Shown here: positions 1-15,190 of the stretch, piece after piece | Numbering within the stretch: position 1 is the first letter of the stretch | Layout: the number at the start of each line of letters is the position of its first letter | NCBI GenBank assembly: GCA_005765155.1 | Contig: VCCP01000007.1 | Span: 637,501 to 701,500, forward strand | Reading direction: 5' to 3' | Length of the DNA: 64,000 nt | DNA from: Zelopaecilomyces penicillatus | Taxonomy: Eukaryota; Ascomycota; Sordariomycetes; Hypocreales; Pseudodiploosporaceae | The notes under the pieces: generated by a model | Seen by the model: only the letters and a program-made list of their open reading frames with translations | Told to the model about the DNA's origin: nothing | Database searches by the model: none | Made by a program: the position numbers and the translations under genes

Positions 1-1022
1 AATATTTAATAAACCTTCTTTTTCTTTTTATAAGCTTTATTAATTATAATATAGATTTTAATAGGATTAATAATCTTAAAAGATTAATAATATATAATCT
101 TAATTAATTTAAAAGCTAAATAAATCTTTAATAATATAATAATAATTTATTAAATAAATATATTAATAAAAATAAAAGAGATTTTATTATTAAAGCTATT
201 CTTTTTTTAATTTAAAATAATATATAGTATTAATATTATAGTTAGGAAATTAAATATATTATTTAGCTTATAAATATTATCTAATATAAAGATTATAAAT
301 CTAAATAATATTAAATTATTAATAAAACCCTTTTTAATACTATTATACTATATATTATTAATAGATATTATTCCTATTATTATATTATTAATAATATATT
401 AATTTAGTATTAATAAATAAATATTAAATTATTATTATTTTATTAGATTTAATAGTATTTTTATTATTTTAATATTAATTATTATAGTTATTCTTATATA
501 ATAAATATATTATATATATTATATAATAATCAGCTTAATATAATCTAGCTATTTTATAGTTATATAGATTTAAATAATAAATCTTTTAAAAGATATAATA
601 ATCTAATAAAAGGAAAATAAGATAATAAAAGGATAATAAGATAATAATAAGATAAAAGAGATAAATAAATAAAATATAATTATAAATAAATTAAAAGAAT
701 ATAATAAATTTAAATTCTAAGAAAATAAAAATCCTAGAATAATAAAATAATAATAATAAGAAAAATCTATTATAAAGTAATAGATATATAATTAAGGTAT
801 TAAAATATTATTTTTAAAGAAGGAGATAATTATAATAAGATTAAATATTTAAGTATTTAATTATAATATATAATTTAAAAGATTATTAATTATTAAGGCT
901 TTAATAGTCTTTTATATTTAAAGGGTATAAGAAAAAAGAGATTTAATTTAAATATAAGTCTTATTATTAATTAATTAATTAAAGCTATACTATTCTATTT
1001 AACTATATTTAAAATTCTCTTT
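1..1022 (+). mobile_element. Family 2 Gypsy retrotransposon, 3' part (copy C)
   Basis: The first kilobase reads co-linearly with 31,561-32,604, the 3' end of the full-length family 2 copy D, and with the reverse complement of the left ends of copies A and B. It ends in the 189-bp family 2 LTR (833-1,022), preceded by the purine-rich stretch aaagaaggag just before 833, a plausible polypurine tract. The element continues beyond the left edge of the window. It is extremely AT-rich with no usable reading frame. I see the repeat relationship directly; assignment to Ty3/Gypsy rests on the other copies. Confidence 0.8.
833..1022 (+). repeat. Family 2 LTR (3' LTR of copy C)
   Basis: About 190 bp, starting taataagatt and ending aaaattctcttt. 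It matches the LTRs at 4,701, 18,815, 55,272 and 61,476 in reverse complement and those at 24,548 and 32,418 directly. Confidence 0.8.
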
Positions 1023-1398
1023 ATAAATAATAATATATTATTTTAATTAAATATATATATATATATATATATAAAATATATTATAATAATTTAAAAACAA
1101 TTATATTTAAAAACAATTATATAAAGAAATCTTTAAATAAAATTAATAATTAATAAAATTATAATATATAATAATATATATTTAAAAATAAAATAAAAAT
1201 TAAATCTTTTTATTTTAAAATTAAATTATAATAATAAGATTATTAAAAATATAATAATAAAAAATAAAATACTTAAATTAATAATATAATAAAATTATAA
1301 TATAAATATAAATAATTTTAATTTAGAGCTTTTATTTTTATAAATTAATAAATAAAAAAATAAATAAACTTTAATTAACATAATAATTAATATAATAA

Positions 1399-1435
<37 letters not shown>

Positions 1436-1540
1436 TATAAAAATTAAAAATTAATTTAAAAATTAATTTATATTAATAATAATATATAAATAATATTTAT
1501 TAATTATATATTTTTGAATATTTTAAATTAAATTATTTAT
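1023..1540. other. AT-rich block without a gene
   Basis: Nearly pure A and T. It contains a (TA)n run near 1,053-1,072 and an (AAT)n microsatellite near 1,392-1,433. No reading frame or recognisable element. Confidence 0.7.
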
Positions 1541-1544
1541 TTAT

Positions 1545-2355
1545 ATAATAGAATAATTAATTATTTAATTATTCTAGCTTTATTATATTAAAGAGTATAT
1601 TTAAATCTTATTATAATAAAACTTCTCTTTTTTAGTTTAATTATTTAAAAAAGATATCTTATTTAATAATATAAAACTTAGATTATTATTAAAATAATAT
1701 TATAGTATTCTCTTAAATAATATTAAGGTATTAATTATAAGAATATAAAATTATAAAAGTATTTTATTTTAAGATAATTATTAAATATTTAAGCTAGTTT
1801 TATAATATTAATATAATATATTTATAGTATTAATATAATAGCTTTCTTAATTATTAATAAATATATTCTTAATTAATAGATATAAATCTTTTAATTATTT
1901 ATTAAAGAAGCCTTTTAAAGAATTAATATATAAGCTATAATAATACTATATATTTATAATAATATAATAATATAAAAGGTATATATCTCTTAGATTTATT
2001 TATTTATTTAAAAAGATTATTAATTAAATAATATTATTAAATAATTATAAGAAAGATAAAAGGATTGTTAAATAGATAAAAGAATTAATAAAATAATTAA
2101 TAAGATTAAAAAAAAAATATTATTTCAAGTTTAATATTAAGCTATTTATTATTATAATTAATTATTATATATAGTAATTAAAAGAGAAGTAAAATAATTA
2201 TAAGGCTATTATATTAATCATTACATTAAATAAAAATAAAAATAAGAGTTTTTATTTTTTTAAAGGTTTTTCCTTTTTATTTATTAAATTAAAAGGGATT
2301 ACATATCTTATATATATAGATATTAAGCCTTTATAAGCTTAAGCTATAATATAAA
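1545..2355 (+). repeat. Unclassified 0.8-kb repeat E, unit 1
   Basis: This stretch is repeated almost colinearly at about 2,515-3,275, with a period near 964 bp. It occurs again in reverse complement at about 28,485-29,290. Shared landmarks include gatatctt followed by taataatataaaactta near the start, and ataagagtttttattttttt near the end. No protein domain is recognisable. The insertion at 28.5 kb shows that it moves as a unit. It could be a solo LTR of a third family or a non-autonomous element; ends are approximate. Confidence 0.65.
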
Positions 2356-2514
2356 ATTAAATAAAATAAAAAATTAAATTATTTTAAAATCTTTTAATTA
2401 TAAATAAATAATCTTTATAAAATACTTTATTTATTATTATATAATTCTTTTATAAATATTAAATATAATAAAATAATAAAATAAAGTATTATTAATTATA
2501 ATAATAAATATATA

Positions 2515-3275
2515 TAATAAAGTAATTAATTATTTAATTATTTCAATTTTATTAAAAAATAGATTTAAATCTTATTATAATAAAAACTTTCTTTTTTTAA
2601 TTTAATTATTTAAAAAGATATCTTATTTAATAATATAAAACTTAAATTATTTATAAAATAATATTATAATATTCTTTTAAATAATATTAAGATATTAATT
2701 ATAAGGATATAAAATTAAAGAAAATACTTTATTTTAAGATAATTATTAAATATTTAAGCTGATTTTATAATATTAATATAATATTTTTTTAAATTATTAA
2801 TAAAGATATTTTAATTAATAAATATAAATCTTTTTAATTAAATATTAAAAAACCTTTTTAAGAATTAATATATAAATTATAATAATATTATATTTTATTA
2901 TAATATAATAATATAAAAAGTAAATATTTCTTAGGTTTATTTATTTATTTAAAAAGATTATTAATTAAAATAATATTATTAAATAATTATAAGAATATTA
3001 AAGGATTATTTTAATATATAAGAATTATAAAAAAAATTAATTATTTTAGATTTAATATTAAGCCATTTATTATTATAATTAATTAAAATATATAAGAATT
3101 AAAGAAAACGTAAAGTAGTTATAAAAAAGCTATAGTATTAATAAAGATATTATATAAAAATAAAAATAAAGGTTTTTATTCTTTTAAGAGTTTTTTTTTT
3201 AATTATTAAATTAAAAAAGATTATATATTTTAAATTATAAGTATTAAACCTTTTAAAGGATTAAAGCTATAATCT
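2515..3275 (+). repeat. Unclassified 0.8-kb repeat E, unit 2
   Basis: Second direct unit, about 160 bp after unit 1. It carries more differences from the 28.5-kb copy, including small deletions. Two direct units with a very short spacer could be the LTRs of an element that has lost its inside, or a tandem duplication. Confidence 0.65.
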
Positions 3276-4700
3276 ATTAATAATAATAATAATATACTAG
3301 ATTTTATTATTTATAATAATTAATATTTATATTATATTAAGCTATCTTTTAATATCTAAGCTAGCTTTATATTATTATCTTATAATAATAAATTTCTAAT
3401 ATAAAAGTATAAAAGAATTATATTATATAAAATTATATATTATATTAAATTATATATTATATTAAATTATATATTATATTAAATTATATATTATATTAAA
3501 TTATATATTATATTAAATTATATATTATATAAAGTTATATAATTAATTTATATAAAATATATATCTTTATTAATTTTATTAAAGTAATATATTTAATTAA
3601 TTAGTTAATTAATTAATTAATTTAATAATTTAAATAATTTAAATAATTTTATTTATTTAATTTCTTTAATTATATAATAGAAATAATACTATTATATTAT
3701 ATTATAAATCCTATTTCTTTTATTTATTATTATTATAATATAATTTATATAATATTTTTAATTAATCTAAATCTTTTAATAGATATTTCTTTAATTTATT
3801 TATTTTATTAAAAAACTATTTTAATTTTAGCTTATATAAAAATATAATATATATTAGAATTAAATCTTTTTTTATTCTATTATATAAAAAATAGCTATAT
3901 TAAAGTAAAGGTATTTAAATTTAAAGGGATTTTAAGTTTATAATTTTTAAAGCTATAAAACTAGTTATAAAAAGATTTAATTTAATTTAAATCTTAAATT
4001 TAAAGAAAGGATTTTTTAAGATCTTAAATAAAAATATTAAATATAAATATATATAAAAGAATATAAAAGAATATCTTTATTATATTGAAGGCTTTTAAAG
4101 CTATTATAAAAAATAATAATTTCATTATCTTAATAATATATTTATAAGAATATATTATTAAAGAAAATATCTATAAAAAACAATAAATTATTATATAAAA
4201 AGATAGTTTTATATATATTAAAATAAAGGCTTTTTTTATATAATTATAAATATATAATAAAACTTTTAAAAAAATAATTTAATTATATAAAAAGAAATTT
4301 TAAACAAAGATATATTAAACTATTTTATATTAGAAATATAATATTTTTTTAAAATATTTATAAATATTATATATTTAATATAATTATATTCTTTTTATAT
4401 AATTATTTATATAAATATTTTTTAAAGCTAAAAAGATTATTATAATATATAATAAAAATATTTTAATATATTTATATATTATATTTAGAAAGCTATTGAT
4501 ATATTAATTAAAATTATAATAATAATTAATAAAATACTTTATTTAATATATATATTAAAATACATATTTAAGATTAATTAAAATAATTTAATATTTATTT
4601 CTAAGCTTTATAAAAATTAAACTTTTTAAAGTATATAAATAATCTTTATTTAAATAGCTTTTATAATTTTAAGGCTATATTTATTATTAATTATAAATAT
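3276..4700. other. AT-rich block with a 17-bp tandem repeat
   Basis: No gene is visible. At about 3,430-3,530 a 17-bp unit (aattatatattatatta) is repeated about six times. The rest is RIP-type AT-rich sequence that I could not match to another part of the window. Confidence 0.65.
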
Positions 4701-4890
4701 AAAGGGAATTTTAGGTATAGCTAGATAGGATTATATAGCTTTAATTAATTAATTAATAATAAGATTTATACTTAAGTTAAGTTATTTTTTCTTTATATCT
4801 TTTAAATATAAAAGGCTATTAAAACCTTAATAATTATTAATCTTTTAGGTTATATATTATAATTAGGTATTTAAATATTTAATCTTATTA
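4701..4890 (-). repeat. Family 2 LTR (3' LTR of copy A)
   Basis: Begins aaagggaatt and ends aatcttatta on the plus strand. Same sequence and orientation as 18,815-19,003. Confidence 0.85.
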
Positions 4891-5061
4891 TAATTATCTT
4901 TCTTTTTAAAGATAATATCTTAGTATCTTAATTATATATCTATTACTATATAATAGATTTTTCTTTATTATTATTATTTTATTATTCTGGAATTTTTATT
5001 TTCTTAGAATTTAAATTTATTATATTCTTTTTATTTATTTATAATTATATCTTTTATTATA

Positions 5062-5200
5062 TCTCTTTTATTTATCTCTTTTATTTATCTCTTTTATTTA
5101 TCTCTTTTATTTATCTCTTTTATTTATCTCTTTTATTTATCTCTTTTATTTATCTCTTTTATTTATCTCTTTTATTTATCTCTTTTATTTATCTCTTTTA
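5062..5200. repeat. 13-bp minisatellite inside copy A
   Basis: The unit tctcttttattta is repeated about ten times in near-perfect register. The same place in copy B (about 55,617-55,680) has only one or two imperfect units, so the array expanded in copy A after the copies separated. Confidence 0.85.
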
Positions 5201-8188
5201 TCTTATTATCCTTTTATTATTTTTTTATTATATTATTATATTTCTTAAAAGATCTATTATTTAAACCTATATAACTATAAAATAGCTAGATTATATTAAA
5301 CTGATTATTATATAATATATATAATATATATATTATATAAGAATAACTATAATAATTAATATTAAAATAATAAAAATACTATTAAATCTAATAAAATAAT
5401 AATAATTTAATATTTATTTATTAATACTAAATTAATATATTATTAATAATATAATAATAGGAATAATATCTATTAATAATATATAGAATAATAATATTTA
5501 AAGGGGTTTTATTAATAATTTAATATTATTTAGATTTATAATCTTTATATTAGGTAATATTTATAAGCTAAATAATATATTTAATTTTCTAGTTATAATA
5601 TTAAGGCTATATATTATCTAAAATAAGAAGAAGAAAGGCTTTAATAATAAGGCTACCCTTATGTTTATTAATATTTTTATTTAATAAATTATTAATATAT
5701 TATTAAAGATTTATTTAGCTTTTAAATTAATTAAGATTATATATTATTAATCTTTTAGGATTACTAGTTTTACTAAGATTTATATTATAATTAATAAGGC
5801 TTATAAAAAGAAGAAGAAGGCCTATTAAATATTATTAATTATTTAATAGCCCTACCCTTAAGAATAATAGAATATTCAAATAAATATATAAATATTTTAT
5901 TTAGATTTTAATATTGATTTTATAATAGGCTATCTAGGCTTTATAGGTATATCTTAAGACCTTATATAAGGCTGATTTAACTAAATAAGAGATAATATAA
6001 AGCCTTTATCTTATCTAAATAAATACTAGCTTTATATCTTAATAGTATATTAAGTATATTATTTATATTTTTTTTTTAAGTTAATTAATAAGAACCCTTT
6101 ATACTTTATTAAATTTAATAATAAGCTTAAGGCTATATAGCCCTCTAGATTTAAGTAGGTATAATTAGATTATTATCAAGTTTTTATTAAGCTATTAGTT
6201 TCTAGTTTTTATTTTATAATAAAAGGATTTTTATTATATTATTTATATCTTTTCTTTATCTTTTTATTATTTATTTATAATAGATTAGAAGGTATAAATT
6301 AAATATTATTTTTTAATATATAATTTTTAAATTCTTTTTATTTATAATTATAATTTTATAGTATTTTTATTTTATTATATTATACCTTTATCTAGCTTAT
6401 ATTTTCTTTTTATTTAATTCTTTTTAAATACTTTTATTTTAAAGTATTTATTTTATTAATTAAGATCTATTAATTATATTTAAAAGGCTAGCCTAATTAT
6501 TTAATTAAATAATATAATTCTCTTTTAATTTTTAATTAATCCTTAATCTTTTTAATCTTTTATTTATTATTATCCTTTAATTTTAGTATTAATAGGCTAT
6601 TATTAATATCCTTTATTTATTATATTTATAGCTTTAATAAACTAATATCAAAGGTATTATAAATCTATAAATATTATTTAAGTAATATTAATTAATATAT
6701 TTATATTTTAATCTTTTATAGGATTTAAAATAGATTAATAAAATTTAATATTAATTTTTTTTTATCTTTAAATATAAATTCTTTATATTTAATATAATTA
6801 TATTCCCTTTTTAAAGTATTAAAAGTATATATAATTTATTATAGTTTTTTATCTAGCCTTTAATTATTTTTTATTAGTATTTTATTAATATTTCTTATAC
6901 TTTTATTAATTTCTTTAATTAGCTTTATATTATTAATATCTCTTTTTTTATAATATTATCCTTAATATTTAAAAAGCCTGGTTTATATTTAAATAATACT
7001 TTATTAAGGAAGATATTAGTTATTATAAAGATAATTAAATTATAAATAAATTATTTTATTTAAAAAAGCTTTATTTATATTATTTATTCTTTTATTAAGA
7101 AATAATATAAATAGTATTTTAGTATTTAATTTATTTATTTTATTTATATATTAATTTAAGTATAAAATATTATTAAAAGCCTTTTTTTTATTTAAGATAT
7201 ATAATAAAATTCTAACTAGAATTTATTTAAAAAAATAAGGCTTTTATTAAATATAATACTTTTTAATATCTTATACTTTAATTTTATCTTTTAATAGAAT
7301 AATTCTATAAGATTTATTATAATAATAATTATATTTATTAAAAGAAATAAATAATACTTTATATATTAATTTATAATTATTAGGATTATATTTATATCTT
7401 TTTTATTAAATATAATAGATAAAAATCCTATAATAAAATCTATAAATAATTTTTTTTAGGATTAATTTAGTTTTAATAAAGAATTCAGGTATTTATATAG
7501 AAAATAATATTATAGTATTATTCTTTAATAAATATTATAATTAATAATATATTCTTTAATCTTTTAATCTATAAAATATTAATAGAATTTATATTATAAA
7601 AGGTTAAAGATTTAGTTTATATTAAAATACCTTATATAAGGATTATTATAATAGAATTATAATAATTTATTTTTTAATAAAATTTCTTTAAGAATATAAA
7701 TATAATCTTAATACTTAATTAAATCTTATATATTTATAGATTATATAATATTCTTTTTTTTATTTTTTTATTTTATTAATATAGCTTTTTATTTTAATAT
7801 CCTTTTATCTTTATTTTATATATCTTTAATAAATACTATTAAAAAGATTAAGGTTTATTTATTAAATATAATCTTTATATAAAAGGCTATTTAAATTATA
7901 TATATAGATATTTATTATTCCTTATTAATAATTTATTATATTTATTTAATTAATTTAATTAGGTTTAAGAGCCTTTTACTTTTATTATTCTAAATATCTA
8001 TTAATATCCTAATAGATTTAATTTAAATCTTTATAAATTTAATTATTTTATTTTATAATATAAGAAATAGGTTATTATTTAATAAGGCTTTACCCTTATA
8101 ATCTAGTCTTTTTAATAATTTATTTATAAAATTAGATTTTCTTAATTAATATTTAATAATAAAATTATATAATATTAATACTATATTA

Positions 8189-8648
8189 TAACGTTTGGTG
8201 AATTCCTAAGGGATAAACCTAATGAAGGGGGGTTTATATTGGCAGATAAGTTAGAGTGTTCTGAGCAATATATCTATTATATTAGTGATAGATATAGAGT
8301 ATTATAACCAAGGGTTAAGTATTAGTATAGTAAGCGATAGCGAATAATACAATAAAATTGAAAGTGTATTGATAACTATCTAAATTATATCTAAAGAGTA
8401 AAAATTAAAGATATATATATATATTATAAATCATGATTTAAGCTATAATCCTTATTACTGGATTATACTTAGAATTATAAGCTATCCTATTGGATTATAG
8501 TTTTAAGAGTGATCCTAAGCCTAGGATTATCTTTAGAATTATAATCTAATTCTATATAGTTCCAAGCCTCTAGTATATATCTAATAATATTATAAGTTAT
8601 ATAATCGAGGCCTATTATATAATCTTGGCTATTAGATTATAATATAAT
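8189..8648 (-). repeat. Family 1 LTR (3' LTR of the nested element)
   Basis: About 460 bp, starting taacgtttgg and ending ttataatata on the plus strand. It matches 15,191-15,650 directly and 40,750-41,186 and 47,671-48,117 in reverse complement. Confidence 0.88.
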
Positions 8649-11600
8649 ATCTCTCTCTTAAAAGATCTTATTCTTAAGGCCTATAGGTATACCTTTTCTT
8701 TCTTTCTTAATATTTTATAAGTTATAGGACTTATATTATATTGAATTATTTCTTATAATATTAGATTATATTAGAAAACCTTAATATTCTTTTAAGAAGA
8801 CTATTGAATATTCTATATTAGCTAAGGGTATAGATTTTAATAATAAATCAATAGATATATTATATTCTTATTATTTTAAATAAAAACAATCTTATTATAT
8901 AGTAGAAAATAATAGCTATTATATAGCTTATATAAAGTGAGGTTGCTCTTATAATAGTGTTTTAATAGTATCCTTATATATATATTATCTTTATAATATA
9001 ATATCTAATTCTTATTAATTTTATTAATAATGAAACTTTTAGAGTAATACTATTATCTAGACTCTAAAGAAAAGGAAACTAAAGAGAATATCTTAGATAT
9101 CCAGGATTAATTATCTAAACTATAATTATAGCTTTCTTTAGCTCTTAATTATTTGTTTTATATTTATAAGCTTAAGAAGAAGATTAAGAAGTAAAGTTCT
9201 AAGTTAATTTATTAGGGTTTAGAGGAGTTAGATATTAAGGATAGGATTAATCTAATTCCTACCCTAGAGATATATAAGTATTATATAATATTGGATTTAT
9301 AGTTCTTAGGTGCTTTAAATAAGATAGATTAGTCTTCCTTGGGTTTGGGCAATGAATTTATTGATTTAGGGTCTTTAGCTAGGCTGGCTGGTTCTGAAGG
9401 AACTATTATAGTATTAGGTGATAGTGGTTTAAATAATTAGTAGGCTCCTATATATTATCTTTAGGTTTAAAACCTTTCTATTTAATAAAATATTTATTTT
9501 ATTTATTTTCCTATCTAGTATTTAATATTATCTCTATCTTTTATTCTTTTTTAATTACTTTTATTTATATTATTATATATTCCTTTATATTGTTAAGTAC
9601 CTTACTTAATAAGGAAATATAGAATATAGGGTATAATTATATATTCTTTAATAGTGAAAGTTTATAGTTGATATTGGAAATGGCTTTCTTAACTTTAAAA
9701 GGTCTAAGTTTCTTGAAATCTAATTTATTGCTTGATTATATTATTATAATATTTAGGGAATTTTTATCTAATATATAATATAAAAGGTATATTATATCTC
9801 TCTCTTTAAAGATTAATCCCTTTAATCTTTATTAATCTATATAATATTTTATTTTATTATAAATGATTTGGAGTTATATATAGAGTTCTTTATATAATTA
9901 TTGTTTTTATATAGTATTAAGTATAGCTTTTTCTGATTTTGGTCCTTCTTGGTATAATAGGTGAAATATCTCTAGTATGAATCCATAATTGATATATATT
10001 GGTATAAGTTATATTAATTCAGAAATAGATATATTATAGGCTAGTTATATAATTAATAGATATTTTATCTAGTTATCTTAATAGTAATTAATATAAATAT
10101 ATAAGTATTCTTTAATAATTTAATTAATCTGTTTTATTTATCTATCTATCTATAGATAATAGATAGTATTAAGTTTATATCTAATCCTAAGATATCCTAT
10201 TAATCCTTATTAAAACTTAAAGGCAAAGATTATTTCTCTATTAAAGATAATCTTCTTTAATAAGCTATATAAGCTTACTATCATTCTATTAAAGCTATAG
10301 GTAAGATCTTCTATTAAGCTTATTTTAAGATAGGGTATAAAGTATAAGAACTTTATTAATCTTTTTATAATAATTTATATTAAGTTATAGGCTATTTTTA
10401 TAAGGGATTCTATTAATAGGGGTAGTTTAATAATAAAGTTAAATGATATTGATTCCTATAGTTATATAGGTATTAATAGTGGTTATAGCTCTCTATATAA
10501 TTTATATCTTATTAGCTTGGTTTATCTATAAATGATATAGTTATTTATAATCTTTTAGATTATTTATTATAATCCTTTGAATCTATAGTATCTTTATGCT
10601 TATTCTATAATCTTTATAATTCCTTGATAATTATAAATAGGGGATTTATATAATTCTTATATAATAGTTTCTTAGAGTTCTTTAGGTATCTAGAGTTTCT
10701 TATTATATTTATAATATCTATTTTTCTATTTTATACCTTTAGATATCTTTACTATATCTTTTAAGGAGTATACTTATTTAATTTATTTTAAGATAGGATT
10801 AATTAATATAACTTAATATATAGTATTTAGCTTTATTTATAGTATATCTGATTTAGATATTTAGAAGATTTATCCTTTATAATAAGGCTTTTTATTATTA
10901 TAGTTATTTTATTAGCTTAAAGTATCTGCTCTATTATTTTTAAATCCTTTATAGTAGATGATTTTATAGTTATAGTCTATAAGGGTTTCTATATAATAGG
11001 TTTATTATATATTTAGCTTTTATATAATAGTAAAATAAGAGATATTTTTATAATTAATAAAAACCTTTATTTAATAATTGCTTTCTTATAAATAATATAA
11101 GAATTTATTAAAGGCTTTGATAATAGCTATAAATTCCTTATTATAGATTAGATAGTTAAGTTCTACTCTATAAAGTTTCTTAGAGTAAAAGGTAATAGAT
11201 TATAGTCTATCTTTATTATCTTATTATCTAATCTATGCTTTAATAATATAGTTTGAAGTATTAGTTTTAAGTTCTATAGGTTTATCTGGGTTATATATTA
11301 CTAATATAGGTTCTTTATAGATTTACTTTTTAAGTTCTTTAAATATAATATTTATATTAGATTTCTATAGGAATTTATAATCTTTCTTAGTGTATTTAAT
11401 AAATGGTATAGCTATTTTATTATAGTTATAGATGAACTTTTAATAATAGTTAATAAAGCCTAAGAACTCTTATATATTTATAATGTTTTATAGTATCGGT
11501 TAATTATATATTATAGTGATTTTTGCTGATTCTATTTAAATTTTATTTAATAAGAAGATATATTCTAGGAAGGTGATTATTTATTTATAAAATTTATATT

Positions 11601-14600
11601 TTTCTGGTTTAATAAGAAGGTTATTATCTTATAGTAGTTATAGTACCTTATAGATATATTCTTTATATTCTTCTTCTATTTAGAAGAAGATTAGGATATT
11701 ATCTAGATAGATTATTATAAAGATATTTAAATATTCTTAGAGAATATTATTGATTATATATTAGAATATTATAGGGGTATTAATTAAGCTAAAAGGTATT
11801 ATTAGATATTTAAAAAGTCTAAACTTAATTCTAAAAGTGGTTTTCTATTTATTATCTTTCTTTATTTAAATTAAGTTATATACTCCTTTAAGGTCTAAGG
11901 TAATAAACCAGTTTATTCTATATAATCGATTATATAGTTTATTAATTAATAATAAGGGTATTCGATCCTTGATTATAATTATATTTAATAATTAATAATC
12001 TATAATCAGTTATAGTTTGCTATTCTTTTTTAATATAAATATAATAGGGTATCCTGCTTTGGATATAAATGGTTGAATATATTCTTTTTTAAGTATTTTA
12101 TTAAGGTATTCTTATAATGTTTTAAGTTCCTTAGTATTCAATATATAGATCTTAGTAAAAGTAGGCTTCTTTTTATCTATAATCTGAATTTTATAATCCT
12201 ATTAATTATATAAGAGGAGCTTTATTTTAAGCTCTTTATAAAACAGTTTAATATATTTATAATATTCTTCTAGTATAGGTATAAGTTGTTTTTCTATATC
12301 TAAGAGTGATTTATCCTTAAAGTGTTCTTATAATTACTTTATTATTATTCTAAGGGTAGTAATAATCTATTAGGTTTATTATTATTGATTATTATATTAT
12401 TTTTTAGTATGATTTCCTAATAGAAGGCCCTTCTTAATAGCTATAAAGTATACTTTCTTTGCTTTATTTATTATTATTGGATTCTTATAATCTTTTAGGG
12501 ATGATATAGTATCACTCTATTATATTTAGCTTATCTTTTAATCGATCTATAGATTACTATTAAATAATTAGGGGTGGCCTAATATAAGTTTATATTCTTT
12601 AGTATTTATTATATTGAATATAGTATTATCTTGGTATTCTTAGACTTTGAATTGGAGATAATTAGTCTCTTTATTAATCTATTCTTTATTATAGATAAAG
12701 GTATTTCCTTTTAGGTTATATAAGGGATATAGTTCTTCTTTATTATATTATAGTAGTTATATATGATTTATAGCTTTTAGTGATATATAATTATTTATTA
12801 CTTTACTATTTATTAGAGTATGAAAATAATATCTTATAATCTATATTTCTATTATTAGTTTGAGTCTATTAATATTTATTATATAGAGGGTCTTTTATAG
12901 GGGGTTATATTATAATTCTTTTATAGGTAACTTTATTTGTTTTTTGGGTTTTTAGGATTGTATTCTTTGTATAGTCTATTATAATTTATTCTATTTAGGC
13001 CTTGGGTGATTATATAGTATAGAGTTTGATTAGCTTAACTTCCTTTATAGATTTAGAAATTAAATTCTTATTTATAAAGATTCTTTATTTTCTTATATAT
13101 ATATTTATTCTCTTCTATATATTATCTATATTAAGGTTTATTATAGTTAATTATTATTATAGCTTTATATTAAGTTCTTTTTAGGATATTATCTTTTAGT
13201 AGTTATTTTTTATACTATTATATTAGCTTTTATTATAAGTATATATTATACTTAAGATTGATATAATTATATAAGTCCTCCTTTTTATAGTCTATAAGTT
13301 ATAGTTTATTATATCCTAATTTAAGCTTTTCCTATTTATAGATCTTATAATAGATAGACTTATAGTCTTTGTTTTTGGCTTCTTATCTATATTCTTTTAG
13401 GGTTTTAGGGTATAGTTTGAATATATTAATTCTAAAAGGTATAAAGTATTTAGCCTTATATTAATTAATAAATTAATCTTTTATAAGGATATTCTTGATT
13501 CCTTATACTCTTATATAGTATAAGAAGAATTTATTCTAGATTTTTATTTTCTGATATTAAAAATAAGAGAAATCAATATATAATATTCAATTGATTTTAT
13601 TATAGAAAATATAATTAGGGTCTAGGAGTATATAATTATCTTTATATTTATTATAGTTGGTTTTTAATATAAAGGCTCTTTTAAGATAGTCTTTTAGGAT
13701 AGGGATGCCTAGGCCTTCTTTTAATATCTATTTATAAATATATTTAATGATTATAAGTTAAAGATTGATTCTATCTATATAGCTTAATACTTATATAAGT
13801 TTAATTATTGCTTTCCTAAGGTATTTATAAGCAGTGCTTTTGGGTAGTGGATATAATATAGTATAGTATTGAATTATCCTAAGAGATTCTTTATTCTTAG
13901 ATTCTAAAGAGCTAGAGTTTAAGCTATTGCTTATTGTTTTATCTTTAATTAAAGTATTTTTATTATTTATAGCAGGGATTACTTATCAGTCTAGAATCTC
14001 TTTGAAGTATTCTTCCTTATTTATATCTATATCTAGTTATTGGTCCTATTATATAGTATTGGATTGGATTAGTATAGTCTATAGTATTAATGATTATTAG
14101 GGTATAGGGTATCTATAGTTTCTAGGTTATCCTTATCCTTACCCTCTTTATCCTATTATAGCTAGGGTTTATCTATTTATAGCTATAATATATATACTTT
14201 ATTATATATTAGGTATTGATTTCTAAGATTTCTTATCTTTCTTGGGTTATTTATATTACTAGGAGATATATCTATATTTATTATAGTTATAATATTAGAC
14301 TTTTAATATATCTCTTTTCTAGGTTATATTAAGTTTTATTCTTCTAGGATTCTAGGTATATATATAGGTAATAGATTCTTCCCTATATCTGTCTTAATTA
14401 GATTGGTATTATGGTTTTTATCTAAAATCATTCTATCCTAATCCTTTGGTTTTCTTTTGTTTATATTATATAAACTATCTATTATTAATCTTAATAGCTA
14501 TTCTAATATATTTAATTAAGTTTTTAGGTTTATCTTCCTTAAAGAGTTTATCCTTGATTTCTTCTTTAAATCTATTATAGAAGTACTTTATTAGTATATT

Positions 14601-15190
14601 ATCTTCCTAGATGATCTATAAGATAATCTATTTGAATTCTAAGATATAATCTAAGGCTAATCTATATTAATATAGTAATTTAAGTTTTTTGATTATAGCT
14701 CTCTCCTTATTTATTTATCTAAAGATTTCTTTAATTATATCTTTAAAGTTATTATATTTTTAAAAGATCTTTTTGGTTTTATTATTCTGATCTTTCTCCT
14801 TCTTGTTTATATAGTCTTTTATAATAGGTTTGAACTATTTAAGGGTAGCTTTCTCTATATATTCTATGGTATATAGGATTTTTATAGATTCCTTCTATAA
14901 CTAGTAGGGATAGAACTAGTAGTAAGCTTTAAGTTATATTAGGAATATTTAGAATGATTTAGAATATCTAGTAAAAGATTCTAGCTTATAAGGTTTAATG
15001 ATTTTATTAAGATCTTTCTATTTAGTTTATAACTTAGCTTTAAGTTCTATATTCTTTTTATATAAAGCTTAAAGCTTGATAATAAATAAGGTAAGGGTTG
15101 ATTAAATGGTACTTATAATAATTGATTAAGGTAGTTAATAATATTGCTTAGGGTTATATAATAACCTATTAAATAAGAGTTATTAATATA

